64,000 nt of DNA. Source: Flavobacteriales bacterium. GTDB taxonomy: Bacteria; Bacteroidota; Bacteroidia; NS11-12g; UBA9320. Below are positions 24,690 through 35,362 of the stretch, piece by piece (position 1 is the first letter of the stretch; every line of letters starts with the position of its first letter). A program made the position numbers and the translations under genes. The notes beneath the pieces are model-generated. The model was not told the DNA's origin and ran no database searches. It saw only the letters and a program-made list of their open reading frames with translations. The stretch spans positions 62,001-126,000 of the forward strand of contig JACJZW010000002.1 in the NCBI GenBank assembly GCA_020635355.1, read 5' to 3'.

Positions 24690-27600
24690 TTGTCAACCGT
24701 TCAACCAACCAATAGCAGAGTGAACTTTGCCTCCATCCCGGAGATCATCCCTTACCCGGATTTTCTGGATGTACAGGTGAAGTCATTCCAGGAGTTTTTC
24801 CAGTTGGAAACCTCCTCAGAAGACCGCGCGAATGAAGGTCTGTATAAAGTGTTCAGTGAGAACTTTCCAATCACTGACACGCGAAACATCTTCGTATTGG
24901 AATTCCTCGATTACTTCGTTGATCCGCCACGTTACACCATGGAGGAATGCATCGATCGAGGATTAACCTATGCGGTGCCCCTCAAGGCAAAACTGAAATT
25001 GTCGTGTAACGATATCGAACACGAAGATTTCGAAACCATTGTACAGGACGTGTACCTCGGTACCATCCCGTACATGACTCCCCGAGGTACCTTCATCATT
25101 AATGGTGCTGAACGGGTTATCGTTTCTCAGCTTCACCGTTCACCAGGTGTGTTCTTTGCTCAGTCTTACCACACCAACGGTACAAAACTGTACTCAGCAC
25201 GGGTTATCCCATTCAAAGGAAGCTGGATCGAATTTGCTACAGACGTGAATAACGTGATGTATGCGTACATCGACCGGAAGAAGAAATTCCCGGTTACCAC
25301 CCTGTTGCGTTCCATCGGGTATGAAACCGATAAAGACATTCTGGACATCTTTGGCCTCGCTGAAGAAGTTAAAGTTTCCAAAGCAGCGCTCAAACGCTCC
25401 ATCGGACGTAAACTCGCCGCACGTGTTCTTCGATCCTGGATTGAAGACTTCGTGGATGAGGATACCGGTGAGGTAGTTTCTATTGAGCGAAACGAAGTGA
25501 TCATTGAGCGGGATACCATCCTCGAAGAAGATCACATCAATGAAATCGTAGATTCCGGGGTTAAGACCATCATCCTCAGCAAAGAGGAAGGTAACAAGAA
25601 TGATTTTGCCATCATTCACAATACCCTGCAAAAAGATACATCCAACAGTGGTAAGGAAGCGGTTGAGCACATCTACCGTCAACTTCGTAATACCGATCCA
25701 CCGGATGAAGAAACAGCTCGGGGCATCATTGACCGATTGTTCTTCTCGGACAAGCGATATGACCTCGGAGACGTAGGCCGATACCGAATCAACAAGAAAC
25801 TCAAATTGGAGATTTCTGAAGATGTGAAGGTGTTGACCAATGACGATATTATCTCCATCATTCGTTACCTCATTGAATTGAGTAACTCACGTACGGATGT
25901 GGACGATATTGACCACCTTTCCAATCGTCGTGTGCGAACGGTAGGTGAGCAATTGTACGCTCAGTTTGGAGTGGGATTGGCCCGTATGGCCCGAACCATC
26001 CGTGAGCGTATGAACATCCGTGACAACGAGGTGTTCACCCCAACTGATTTGATTAATGCACGGACACTTTCGTCGGTAATCAACTCATTCTTCGGAACCA
26101 ACCAGCTTTCTCAGTTCATGGATCAAACCAATCCGTTGGCTGAGATTACGCACAAACGTCGTATGTCGGCACTTGGACCTGGAGGTCTGTCACGTGATCG
26201 TGCCGGATTCGAGGTTCGGGACGTTCACTATACGCACTACGGACGATTGTGTACCATTGAAACACCGGAAGGACCAAACATTGGTCTGATTTCGTCTCTC
26301 TGTGTTCACGCGAAAATCAATTCCATGGGCTTCATCGAAACGCCTTACCGCAAGGTAGAGGAAGGTAAGGTGAAGGATGGCGTGGTTTACCTGAGCGCGG
26401 AAGAGGAAGATACCCGAATCATTGCTCAAGCCAACGCCCCTGTTGGTAAGGACGGCAAGTTTGAACGGGATGATATCAAAGCGCGTAACGAAGGCGACTT
26501 CCCAATTGTTCACCCGAAAGAGGTGGATTACATGGACGTAGCTCCGAATCAAATTGTTTCGATCGCCGCTTCGCTGATTCCATTCCTGGAGCACGATGAT
26601 GCCAACCGGGCACTGATGGGATCTAACATGCAGCGTCAGGCCGTTCCATTGCTTCGGCCGGAATCACCTATCGTAGGTACTGGTTTGGAAGCCAAGGTGG
26701 CTCAGGATTCACGAAACCTGATCAATGCAGAAGGTGAGGGTGTGGTTGAATACGTTGATGCTAATGAGATCCGTGTTCGCTACGAAATGTCAGAGGACGA
26801 ACAAATCACCTCATTTACGGGTGAAACAAAATCCTATCCGCTGATTAAATTCCAGCGAACCAACCAGAATACCTGTATCAACTTGCGCCCGATTGTTAAA
26901 AAAGGCGACAAAGTTTCTAAAGGTCAGGTATTGTGTGACGGTTATGCAACCGATAACGGCGAATTGGCCCTGGGTCGTAACCTGATGGTGGCGTTCATGC
27001 CATGGCAGGGATACAACTTTGAGGACGCGATTGTGATTTCTGAAAAGGTTGTTAAAGACGATTACTACACCTCTATTCACATCGTGGAGTACGAACTGGA
27101 AGTTCGGGATACCAAACGAGGTGAAGAAGAGTTGACCAATGATATTCCAAACGTTAGTGAGGAAGCTACCAAGAACCTGGACGAGAACGGTTTGATCCGT
27201 ATCGGTGCCCGGGTGAATGAAGGCGATATCCTGATTGGAAAGATCACTCCTAAAGGAGAGTCTGAACCATCACCGGAAGAAAAACTTCTGCGTGCCATCT
27301 TCGGTGATAAAGCCGGAGATGTGAAGGATGCCAGCCTCAAGGCACCTCCATCAACACAAGGTATCATCATCGACAAAAAGCTTTTCTCACGCGTTAAGAA
27401 AGACAAGACAGTTAAAGCAGACGACAAGGTGAAAATTGCCAAGTTGGATGCCGAACACGAAAAGAACCTGGCTCGTCTGAAAACGACTCTCGTTGAGAAA
27501 CTGTTCAAGGTGGTGAACGGACGAACCTCACAAGGGGTGAACAACGTTTACTTCGAAGAGATCATTCCTAAGGGTACCAAATTTACCCAGAAGAATCTCT

Positions 27601-28496
27601 CTGAGATCGACTTCAACAGTGTGTCGTACAACGGTTGGACCAACGACGAAGTGAAGAATAAGCAGATCGCCAAGATTCTGAATAATTACAAGCAACGCGT
27701 TAACACCATCACAACCGATTACAAACGTCAACACTTTGCGATCAGCGTTGGAGATGAACTCCCAACCGGCATCCTTCAGTTGGCCAAGGTGTACCTCGCT
27801 AAGAAACGAAAGTTGAAAGTGGGTGATAAGATGGCAGGACGTCACGGGAACAAGGGTATTGTTGCCAAGATTGTTCCGGAAGCCGATATGCCATTCTTGC
27901 CGGATGGAACACCAGTGGACATCGTATTGAACCCATTGGGGGTACCATCGCGGATGAACCTCGGGCAGATCTATGAAACGGTTCTGGGTTGGGCAGGTTT
28001 GAACCTCGGGCTCAAGTTTGCCACGCCAATCTTTGACGGAGCAAGCGAGGCCAGCATCAACGAATACGTTGAGAAGGCTGGTGTACCGTTGATGGGATCA
28101 ACTTACCTGTACAATGGTTTGACCGGAGAACGCTTTGATCAGAAAACAACGGTAGGTGTTATCTACATGTTGAAACTGGGTCACATGGTTGACGACAAGA
28201 TGCACTCCAGAAGTATTGGACCATACTCCCTCATCACGCAACAACCTTTGGGTGGTAAAGCTCAGTTTGGTGGTCAGCGTTTTGGTGAGATGGAGGTTTG
28301 GGCACTGGAAGCATTTGGTGCGTCAAACATCCTTCGTGAAATTCTGACCGTGAAGTCAGACGACATCGTTGGACGTGCGAAAACCTATGAGGCAATTGTT
28401 AAAGGAGACAACAGTGTTGAACCGGGATTACCCGAGTCATTCAACGTATTGCTCCACGAATTGCGCGGATTGGGTCTTGAAATGACGTTCGATTGA
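24690..28496 (+). CDS. rpoB: RNA polymerase subunit beta
   Basis: 1268 residues, as in Flavobacteriia. The N-terminus reads NFASIPEIIPYPDFLDVQ; the rifampicin-pocket region is about 471-500 (NQLSQFMDQTNPLAE, HKRRMSALGPGG) with D478, H488 and S493 in the sensitive, wild-type state. The active-site segment KMAGRHGNKG and the C-terminal HSRSIGPYSLITQQPLGGKAQ are intact. No ATG is present before the conserved start, so TTG 24690 is the likely initiation codon (GTG 24720 would truncate the conserved start). rpoC follows after 41 nt. Confidence 0.98.
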   Translation: MSTVQPTNSRVNFASIPEIIPYPDFLDVQVKSFQEFFQLETSSEDRANEGLYKVFSENFPITDTRNIFVLEFLDYFVDPPRYTMEECIDRGLTYAVPLKAKLKLSCNDIEHEDFETIVQDVYLGTIPYMTPRGTFIINGAERVIVSQLHRSPGVFFAQSYHTNGTKLYSARVIPFKGSWIEFATDVNNVMYAYIDRKKKFPVTTLLRSIGYETDKDILDIFGLAEEVKVSKAALKRSIGRKLAARVLRSWIEDFVDEDTGEVVSIERNEVIIERDTILEEDHINEIVDSGVKTIILSKEEGNKNDFAIIHNTLQKDTSNSGKEAVEHIYRQLRNTDPPDEETARGIIDRLFFSDKRYDLGDVGRYRINKKLKLEISEDVKVLTNDDIISIIRYLIELSNSRTDVDDIDHLSNRRVRTVGEQLYAQFGVGLARMARTIRERMNIRDNEVFTPTDLINARTLSSVINSFFGTNQLSQFMDQTNPLAEITHKRRMSALGPGGLSRDRAGFEVRDVHYTHYGRLCTIETPEGPNIGLISSLCVHAKINSMGFIETPYRKVEEGKVKDGVVYLSAEEEDTRIIAQANAPVGKDGKFERDDIKARNEGDFPIVHPKEVDYMDVAPNQIVSIAASLIPFLEHDDANRALMGSNMQRQAVPLLRPESPIVGTGLEAKVAQDSRNLINAEGEGVVEYVDANEIRVRYEMSEDEQITSFTGETKSYPLIKFQRTNQNTCINLRPIVKKGDKVSKGQVLCDGYATDNGELALGRNLMVAFMPWQGYNFEDAIVISEKVVKDDYYTSIHIVEYELEVRDTKRGEEELTNDIPNVSEEATKNLDENGLIRIGARVNEGDILIGKITPKGESEPSPEEKLLRAIFGDKAGDVKDASLKAPPSTQGIIIDKKLFSRVKKDKTVKADDKVKIAKLDAEHEKNLARLKTTLVEKLFKVVNGRTSQGVNNVYFEEIIPKGTKFTQKNLSEIDFNSVSYNGWTNDEVKNKQIAKILNNYKQRVNTITTDYKRQHFAISVGDELPTGILQLAKVYLAKKRKLKVGDKMAGRHGNKGIVAKIVPEADMPFLPDGTPVDIVLNPLGVPSRMNLGQIYETVLGWAGLNLGLKFATPIFDGASEASINEYVEKAGVPLMGSTYLYNGLTGERFDQKTTVGVIYMLKLGHMVDDKMHSRSIGPYSLITQQPLGGKAQFGGQRFGEMEVWALEAFGASNILREILTVKSDDIVGRAKTYEAIVKGDNSVEPGLPESFNVLLHELRGLGLEMTFD

Positions 28497-28537
28497 TCCG
28501 TTAGTTTTTGAAGGTTCCACAACAGATTTAAACAAAC

Positions 28538-31500
28538 ATGTCTTACAATAAAAAAGAACAAAAAGTAAAGAGCAACTTCAAAACGATCCGGATTGGACTA
28601 TCGTCGCCTGAAGTTATTCTGCAGCGATCTCACGGTGAAGTAATCAAGCCGGAGACCATCAACTACCGGTCCTACAAGCCGGAGATGGGCGGATTGTTCT
28701 GTGAGCGAATTTTTGGTCCGGTTAAGGACTATGAATGTCACTGTGGTAAATACAAACGCATCCGATACAAGGGGATTGTTTGTGACCGATGTGGCGTTGA
28801 AGTTACGGAGAAAAAAGTACGTCGTGAGCGTATGGGACACATCGAATTGGTGGTTCCTGTAGCCCACATCTGGTACTTCCGTTCACTTCCTAATAAAATT
28901 GGTTACCTCCTGGGTCTTCCATCCAAAAAGCTGGATATGATTATCTACTACGAACGTTACGTAGTAATTCAATCCGGAGTGAAGGAAGAAGACGGGATTA
29001 ACTACCTGGACTTCCTCACCGAAGAGGAATACCTCGATATTCTGGATTCACTTCCAAAGGAAAATCAGTACCTGGAAGACAATGATCCGAATAAATTCAT
29101 CGCCAAAATGGGTGCTGACGCTCTGTGGGATTTGCTGGCGCGATTGGACCTCGATCAACTTTCGTATGATCTTCGTCACCAAGCCGCCAACGAGACCTCT
29201 CAGCAACGTAAAGCAGAGGCCCTGAAGCGATTGAAGGTGATCGAAAGCTTCCGGGATGCCAACAGTCGATTTGAAAATCGTCCGGAATGGATGATCATGA
29301 AGATCCTTCCTGTTATTCCACCGGAACTTCGCCCACTCGTACCCTTGGATGGTGGACGTTTTGCAACCAGTGACCTGAATGATCTTTATCGTCGGGTAAT
29401 CATCCGAAACAATCGTCTGAAGAGACTGATGGAAATCAAAGCTCCGGAAGTCATTCTTCGAAACGAGAAACGGATGCTTCAGGAAGCGGTAGATAGCTTG
29501 TTGGATAACACCCGTCGTGCAAACGCGGTTAAAGCCAGCGGTAACCGTCCGTTGAAATCCCTCAGCGACATGCTGAAAGGAAAGCAAGGACGTTTCCGTC
29601 AAAACCTGCTCGGTAAACGGGTTGACTACTCCGGTCGTTCCGTTATCGTGGTTGGACCAACCCTCAAATTGCATGAGTGTGGTCTTCCTAAGGGGATGGC
29701 TAGCGAGCTGTTCAAGCCATTTATTATCCGAAAACTCATTGAACGAGGCATCGTAAAAACGGTGAAATCCGCCAAAAAAATCGTGGATCGCAAGGACCCG
29801 GTGATTTGGGAGATTTTGGAAAATATCTTGAAAGGACATCCGGTTCTGCTTAACCGGGCCCCAACGCTTCACCGTTTGGGTATCCAGGCTTTCCAACCAA
29901 AATTGGTGGAAGGTAAAGCTATCCGATTGCACCCGTTGGTATGTACCGGTTTTAACGCCGACTTTGACGGGGACCAGATGGCGGTACACGTACCTCTTGG
30001 GAACGCAGCTATTTTGGAAGCTCAGATTTTGATGCTGGCTCCACACAACATCCTGAACCCGGCTAACGGTGCACCTATTGCCGTTCCATCTCAGGACATG
30101 GTTCTTGGTCTGTACTACCTCACCAAGGCTCGTAAACACACAGAAGAAAAACCTGTTCGTGGAGAAGGTCTTACCTTCTACAGTGAAGAGGAAATGATGA
30201 TTGCACACAATGAAGGTCGCGCTGATCTCCATGCCATAATCAACATCAAAACCACTGTTCGTGAAAACGGAGAGTTGGTGAATAAGGTGATGGAAACCAC
30301 CGTAGGTCGTGTGATTTTCAATCAGTTCATTCCGCAGGAAATGGGCTTCATGAACACCCTGTTGACCAAAAAATCATTGCGAAACATCATTGGTGATTTG
30401 GTTAAGGAGGTTGGGATTGCCCGTACCGCTGAATTCCTCGATAACATCAAGGATCTTGGGTTCCAGTACTCCTTCCGTGGAGGATTGTCGTTCTCGATCA
30501 ATGACGTTGTTCAACCGGAAGAAAAAGATGCCCTCATCAGCACAGCGAAAGAGGAAGTTGACGAAATCTGGTCGAACTACAACAACGGTTTCATCACGAA
30601 CAACGAACGTTACAACCAGGTGATCGACATCTGGACACGTATTAACTCACGTGTATCCGATGCCTTGATCAAGAAACTGGCAACAGACGATCAAGGATTC
30701 AACCCAATTTATATGATGCTTGACTCCGGAGCCCGGGGTTCTAAAGAGCAGATTCGTCAGTTGGGTGGTATGCGGGGTCTGATGGCCAAGCCGCAGAAGA
30801 AAACCGGACACGGTGGTACCGGTGAGATTATCGAAAACCCGATCCTCTCCAACTTCCGTGAAGGTCTGTCCATCCTTGAATACTTTATCTCTACGCACGG
30901 TGCGCGTAAGGGTCTTGCGGATACGGCCTTGAAAACGGCTGACGCGGGTTACCTTACACGTCGACTTCACGACGTTGCACAGGACGTGGTGGTGACCATC
31001 GCGGATTGTGATACCCTTCGTGGAATTGAAATCACAGCACTCAAGGAAAACGAGGAAATCGTTGAAAGCCTCTACGATCGAATTCTAGGTAGAACCAGTC
31101 TGTACGATGTAGAACATCCGGAATCTGGTGAAATCCTGATTGAAGCCGGTATGGAGATCAACGAGGATACTGCTCGAAGAATTGAAGAAGCTGGTATCGA
31201 TCGCATTGAAATCCGCTCCGTGATGACCTGTGAGGCGAAACGAGGTGTGTGCGCCCGATGCTACGGTAGAAACCTGGCATCCGGACGAATGGTTCAACGA
31301 GGTGAGGCTGTTGGTGTAATTGCCGCACAGTCCATTGGAGAGCCTGGTACACAGCTTACGCTTCGAACATTCCATGTGGGTGGTACGGCTTCGAACATTG
31401 CTTCGGAATCGGAATTACACGTGAAAGTTACCGGTACGCTTGAATTCGATGAGATCAAGACGGTTAACAAGGTAACGGATGACGGTGAGAAGCAAGAGGT

Positions 31501-32863
31501 GATTATTGGTCGGTCCGGTGAGATTCGTGTAATCGATCCAAAAACCAAGGAAATCCTCAACACCATGAATATTCCTTACGGTTCTGTTCTTCATGTGAAA
31601 GATGGAGCCAAGGTGAAAAAAGAGGATCTGATCTGTTCATGGGATCCATATAACGCCGTAATCATCAGTGATTCGGACGGTAAGATCGAATTCAAGGACA
31701 TCATTGAAGGGATTACCTACAAGGATGAAATTGACGAGCAAACAGGATTTAAGGAAAAAGTTCTCGTTGAAAACCGGGATAAAAAACTGGTTCCTGCTGT
31801 CATGCTCTACGATAAGAAAGGTGAACTTCTGAAGGAATTCAACCTTCCGGTGGGCGCTCACATCGCGGTAAATGACAAGGACAAAATCAAGTCCGGTACC
31901 ATCATCGCGAAGATCCCACGGGTTGTTGGTAAAACAGGAGATATCACGGGTGGTCTTCCTCGTGTAACGGAATTGTTCGAAGCACGTAACCCATCCAACC
32001 CAGCCGTGGTTGCGGAGATTGATGGTGTTGTTTCCTATGGTGCAATCAAACGGGGTAACCGGGAGATCATCATCGAAAGCAAGGAAGGTGTTCAGAAAAA
32101 ATACCTGGTATCACTTTCCAAACACATTCTGGTACAGGATAATGACTTCATCAAGGCGGGTACACCGTTGTCTGATGGATCCATTACACCTAAAGATATC
32201 CTTGCTATTGAAGGTCCAAGTGCGGTACACAAGTACATCGTAAATGGAATTCAGGAGGTATATCGTCTTCAAGGTGTGAAGATCAACGATAAGCACATCG
32301 AGGTAATCGTACGTCAGATGATGCAAAAAGTAACCATCGTTGATCCGGGAGATACGAAATTCCTCGAAGGTGAGGGAATCGATAAAATCGAATTCAAAGA
32401 AGAGAACGACTGGATTTACGACAAGAAGGTAGTTACTGATGCCGGTGATTCCGGCGAGTTGAAACCAGGTCAGATTGTTAGTCTGCGTAAACTTCGCGAT
32501 GTGAATTCGGTATTGAAGCGTAAGGATATGAAGGCTGTTGAAGTACGGGACGCTGTTCCGGCTACGTCGGAGCCTTTATTGATGGGTATCACCAAGGCGT
32601 CCTTGGGTACACAAAGCTTCATGTCGGCTGCTTCCTTCCAGGAAACTACCAAGGTGCTCAATGAGGCTGCGATTGCCGGTAAGGTTGACGAGATGCTCGG
32701 CCTGAAAGAAAACGTAATCGTTGGTCACTTGATCCCAGCCGGTACTGGTCTTCGGGATTATGAAGACATCATCGTTGGATCGCGTGAGGAGTATGATCTC
32801 TTGATGAGTTCCAAGGAAGAAGAATCAGAAACAGTTGGCGAAGTTGGTGCAACCAACAGTTAA
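28538..32863 (+). CDS. rpoC: RNA polymerase subunit beta'
   Basis: 1441 residues. N-terminal zinc ribbon (CHCGKYK...CDRCGVEV), the Mg-binding catalytic motif NADFDGDQMAVHVPL, the bridge and trigger helices (GARGSKEQIRQLGGMRGLM; SIGEPGTQLTLRTFH) and the second zinc site (CEAKRGVCARCYG). A long insertion between about 950 and 1130 is the usual Bacteroidota form. The C-terminal tail is acidic (KEEESETVGEVG). It ends before a strong terminator. Confidence 0.99.
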   Translation: MSYNKKEQKVKSNFKTIRIGLSSPEVILQRSHGEVIKPETINYRSYKPEMGGLFCERIFGPVKDYECHCGKYKRIRYKGIVCDRCGVEVTEKKVRRERMGHIELVVPVAHIWYFRSLPNKIGYLLGLPSKKLDMIIYYERYVVIQSGVKEEDGINYLDFLTEEEYLDILDSLPKENQYLEDNDPNKFIAKMGADALWDLLARLDLDQLSYDLRHQAANETSQQRKAEALKRLKVIESFRDANSRFENRPEWMIMKILPVIPPELRPLVPLDGGRFATSDLNDLYRRVIIRNNRLKRLMEIKAPEVILRNEKRMLQEAVDSLLDNTRRANAVKASGNRPLKSLSDMLKGKQGRFRQNLLGKRVDYSGRSVIVVGPTLKLHECGLPKGMASELFKPFIIRKLIERGIVKTVKSAKKIVDRKDPVIWEILENILKGHPVLLNRAPTLHRLGIQAFQPKLVEGKAIRLHPLVCTGFNADFDGDQMAVHVPLGNAAILEAQILMLAPHNILNPANGAPIAVPSQDMVLGLYYLTKARKHTEEKPVRGEGLTFYSEEEMMIAHNEGRADLHAIINIKTTVRENGELVNKVMETTVGRVIFNQFIPQEMGFMNTLLTKKSLRNIIGDLVKEVGIARTAEFLDNIKDLGFQYSFRGGLSFSINDVVQPEEKDALISTAKEEVDEIWSNYNNGFITNNERYNQVIDIWTRINSRVSDALIKKLATDDQGFNPIYMMLDSGARGSKEQIRQLGGMRGLMAKPQKKTGHGGTGEIIENPILSNFREGLSILEYFISTHGARKGLADTALKTADAGYLTRRLHDVAQDVVVTIADCDTLRGIEITALKENEEIVESLYDRILGRTSLYDVEHPESGEILIEAGMEINEDTARRIEEAGIDRIEIRSVMTCEAKRGVCARCYGRNLASGRMVQRGEAVGVIAAQSIGEPGTQLTLRTFHVGGTASNIASESELHVKVTGTLEFDEIKTVNKVTDDGEKQEVIIGRSGEIRVIDPKTKEILNTMNIPYGSVLHVKDGAKVKKEDLICSWDPYNAVIISDSDGKIEFKDIIEGITYKDEIDEQTGFKEKVLVENRDKKLVPAVMLYDKKGELLKEFNLPVGAHIAVNDKDKIKSGTIIAKIPRVVGKTGDITGGLPRVTELFEARNPSNPAVVAEIDGVVSYGAIKRGNREIIIESKEGVQKKYLVSLSKHILVQDNDFIKAGTPLSDGSITPKDILAIEGPSAVHKYIVNGIQEVYRLQGVKINDKHIEVIVRQMMQKVTIVDPGDTKFLEGEGIDKIEFKEENDWIYDKKVVTDAGDSGELKPGQIVSLRKLRDVNSVLKRKDMKAVEVRDAVPATSEPLLMGITKASLGTQSFMSAASFQETTKVLNEAAIAGKVDEMLGLKENVIVGHLIPAGTGLRDYEDIIVGSREEYDLLMSSKEEESETVGEVGATNS

Positions 32864-32887
32864 CTGAGACGATAAATTTCAAATTTG

Positions 32888-32925
32888 AAGCGGGACAAAA
32901 TGAACAATTTAGTCCCGCTTTTTTT
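32888..32925 (+). terminator. Intrinsic terminator of the rpoBC operon
   Basis: AAGCGGGAC (32888-32896) pairs with GTCCCGCTT (32912-32920), 9 perfect pairs around a 15 nt loop, followed directly by a run of T to 32925. Confidence 0.92.
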
Positions 32926-32939
32926 GTATGATTGATACT

Positions 32940-33254
32940 ATGGACGATAATAGACCACAAGAAAACCAGATCGACATTGAACTTTCTGAGGATGTAGCAG
33001 ATGGCATTTATGCGAATCTGGCCATCATCTCACATTCAAATTCAGAATTCATTGTTGACTTTGTTCGCATGTTGCCCGGCATTCCAAAGGCACGGGTGAA
33101 GTCGCGTATTATTCTTAGCCCTCAACACGCCAAACGACTCATGGCGGCTCTGGGCGAGAACATCCGGAAGTACGAAGAGAACTTCGGGGAAATTGAAGCG
33201 CACGAACAGTTCCCGTCGTTCCCCATGAACTTCGGACCAATAGGAGAGGCATAA
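32940..33254 (+). CDS. DUF3467 family protein
   Basis: About 104 residues with the family core DIELSEDVADGIYANLAIISHS, EFIVDFVRMLPG and VKSRIILSPQHAKRLM. DUF3467 is widespread in bacteria and often sits behind rpoC in Bacteroidota; its biochemical role is not known. The start may be ATG 32940 or ATG 32928; the latter abuts the terminator T-run. It is followed after 4 nt by a lipoprotein gene. Confidence 0.88.
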   Translation: MDDNRPQENQIDIELSEDVADGIYANLAIISHSNSEFIVDFVRMLPGIPKARVKSRIILSPQHAKRLMAALGENIRKYEENFGEIEAHEQFPSFPMNFGPIGEA

Positions 33255-33258
33255 ACAG

Positions 33259-33957
33259 ATGCGCAACGCGGCCACATACTTGGTCGTCACAGCTGCGCTG
33301 ATGAGCACATCCACAGGCTGTAAACGATCCAGCAAAACTCCGGAACAAACAACGGAAACCCAGGTTGTAACCATTTCGGATACCCCGGAGATTGCGGAGG
33401 TGAAACCTGTTATTCCGGAAATGAACACGCCGGAGGAGGAGGAGGACACCACCTCGTTGGATTCCAATTCCAGACAAGATTTTCCCGACTACCGGAACAT
33501 TTTGAATTTACTGGCACAGCGCCGGTTGGATTCCTTTGCCAAGTTCATACACCCCAAAGGAGTGACCTTCTCACCGTATGCATTCATATCGGAACCGCAG
33601 GTGATTCCAGATTCCATGTTGATGAGAATCTATTCATCCGACAGTGTTTTGCATTGGGGCCTCTATGACGGCTCTGGTGACTCCATCAACATGAGTTTCA
33701 GTACGTATTTTGAATCGTTTGTTTACAATGCCGATTACTTGAATAGGGCAGATACCTCGATCAATCGGCCGTTTCACCAAGGAAATAGTCTCGATAATTT
33801 CAGACAGGTTTTTCCAAAGGCTATGTACATTGATTTTCATTTAGAAGGGTCAGAAGAGTATGCCGGAATGGATTGGAACACCCTTCGAATTGGATTTCAA
33901 AAAGTTAAAGGGAAATGGCGGGTTGTAGCCCTTATCCACGATGAGTGGACCATCTAA
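33259..33957 (+). CDS. Predicted lipoprotein, unknown function
   Basis: 232 residues. A signal peptide with lipobox STGC (Cys near 21) is followed by an acidic Pro/Thr/Glu-rich linker (to about 70) and a folded domain from about 75 (YRNILNLLAQRRLDSFAKFIHPKGVTFSPYA read in parts) with VLHWGLYDGSG, YAGMDWNTLRIGFQK and WRVVALIHDEWTI. The domain looks like the NTF2/SnoaL-like lipoprotein group of Bacteroidota, but I cannot name it with confidence. Confidence 0.75.
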   Translation: MRNAATYLVVTAALMSTSTGCKRSSKTPEQTTETQVVTISDTPEIAEVKPVIPEMNTPEEEEDTTSLDSNSRQDFPDYRNILNLLAQRRLDSFAKFIHPKGVTFSPYAFISEPQVIPDSMLMRIYSSDSVLHWGLYDGSGDSINMSFSTYFESFVYNADYLNRADTSINRPFHQGNSLDNFRQVFPKAMYIDFHLEGSEEYAGMDWNTLRIGFQKVKGKWRVVALIHDEWTI

Positions 33958-33964
33958 CCAAATT

Positions 33965-35362
33965 CTACAAGTACCATTTAACTATAATTTCTGCGGCACG
34001 CCAGCTTCGTTGAGGTTGATTGGAAGTTGATTTTCGCCATTCCAATGATGATCCCAACGATGCTTGAACACCCAGATAGGACGCAGGACGATATTCTGCA
34101 CTAACCCATCCATGCATTCCCCAAACCGATTTGAATGAAGCAGAAATTGGGGCACTCAACTCAATATCCGATAAGGAAAGATCGTAATCTTCTGAATTCA
34201 CTTCACTCACCGTTAAACTCAAATCTTTTTGTTTAATCAGTGATAGATCCGCACCTGCTCTTGCCGAAAACATCCAGCGATCATACTGAAGACCATAGCC
34301 TAGGTTAAGCGGGATGTCAATGGAATTAAAGGTTTCTTCTTTTTCTAGTGCAACATCAAATGGTTTTGGTGGGTTGTGACTCGGCTGTTTGGGTTTTAGT
34401 TTTACCTGACAATCCCGATATCCCCCTGCCGTTCGGATCTGGGCATCATATTCATGCTTATCGTCCAATTTCTGAATGTTTTTAGGATCAAATCGTCCGG
34501 TATGAATTTGCGTAACCGTTGAGGTGGATTGATAAACACCCGTTTCTAGAATGAGGCCATTTGCCAGCTGAACACCCATGGACACGCCCATGGTATTTCT
34601 GGACGAATGAACCAGGCGTTCGTTGTAGAGTTCGTGATCAGGCTGATGTGCGTCAGGCGGCGGCAGTTTCTGATAATTCACCTTACCCAACCGGGCATCC
34701 TGATAGCTGAATCCGGCGTAGGTATGGAACGTGCGCTTGTGAGGTGCCAAAAAAGATTCGGTGGTAGACGACATTGGAGCAAACCACTTAGGAAAGGAAA
34801 CGGATTTCCATTTTGGTTCGATGGGTTGAACATTCGGAATGTCCATATTGATCGCTATTTCCGAGAGGTCTTCCTGAGCATCTTCTGTTTCGCGAGTTGG
34901 CTTGATATACCGATCACGCGTTGGAATACCTGGTTTTTCAGGTGCCTGATGTGGTCTTGGATCATTTGTCCCGTTAAATGATTCAACGCCTTTACCTGGA
35001 TCAGATTCGTCCTGATATGGAAGTGGAGTGGATTCCAGAACAAGTTCAGTGGAATCCTTGGAAGTAGGTTGTTTGAGCGGTGATTTGGAATGTTGAATTC
35101 CATCTTGAGATGAGCTGTATTCCTCAGGCTCATGCTGAATGGGACGCCAGTACATCGCCGCTAAAACCGCCGAGCAGAACAAAAGTAAAATGGCCGCCCA
35201 TCTCAAAATTAAAAATCGACGATTGCTACTGGCAATACCCGCTTTCCTGCCGGCATTAATGGCAGCCCAGGCCTCGTCTCCAGGGGCTTGTGCATAATCG
35301 CCAAGCCCTTTACTCAGCATATCATCCATGGGATTATTCCCGTTCTTGTAATGATCTTCCAT
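33965..35362 (-). CDS. Membrane-anchored beta-barrel-like protein, putative anti-sigma partner
   Basis: About 465 residues. Residues 1-50 are cytosolic and acidic (DDMLSKGLGDYAQAPGDEAWAA split by a turn), then one membrane helix (about 53-72, LILRWAAILLLFCSAV). A periplasmic linker to about 200 is rich in Pro, Ser, Glu. The C-terminal 250 residues alternate polar and hydrophobic residues as in small outer-membrane barrels (FHTYAGFSYQDARLG, IDIPLNLGYGLQYD, VQASLGSSLEW) and end in WYL. It overlaps the ECF sigma gene by 29 bp with the start at 35362 (ATG, MEDHYK); a start at 35383 is also open. The location suggests it regulates that sigma factor, which is inference. Confidence 0.72.
   Translation of the reverse strand: MEDHYKNGNNPMDDMLSKGLGDYAQAPGDEAWAAINAGRKAGIASSNRRFLILRWAAILLLFCSAVLAAMYWRPIQHEPEEYSSSQDGIQHSKSPLKQPTSKDSTELVLESTPLPYQDESDPGKGVESFNGTNDPRPHQAPEKPGIPTRDRYIKPTRETEDAQEDLSEIAINMDIPNVQPIEPKWKSVSFPKWFAPMSSTTESFLAPHKRTFHTYAGFSYQDARLGKVNYQKLPPPDAHQPDHELYNERLVHSSRNTMGVSMGVQLANGLILETGVYQSTSTVTQIHTGRFDPKNIQKLDDKHEYDAQIRTAGGYRDCQVKLKPKQPSHNPPKPFDVALEKEETFNSIDIPLNLGYGLQYDRWMFSARAGADLSLIKQKDLSLTVSEVNSEDYDLSLSDIELSAPISASFKSVWGMHGWVSAEYRPASYLGVQASLGSSLEWRKSTSNQPQRSWRAAEIIVKWYL

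Noticed and set aside
28598..30232. Long minus-strand open frames opposite rpoC (up to 394 codons)
   Set aside because: They are produced by the strong codon bias of rpoC; composition is Phe/His/Thr-rich without motifs.
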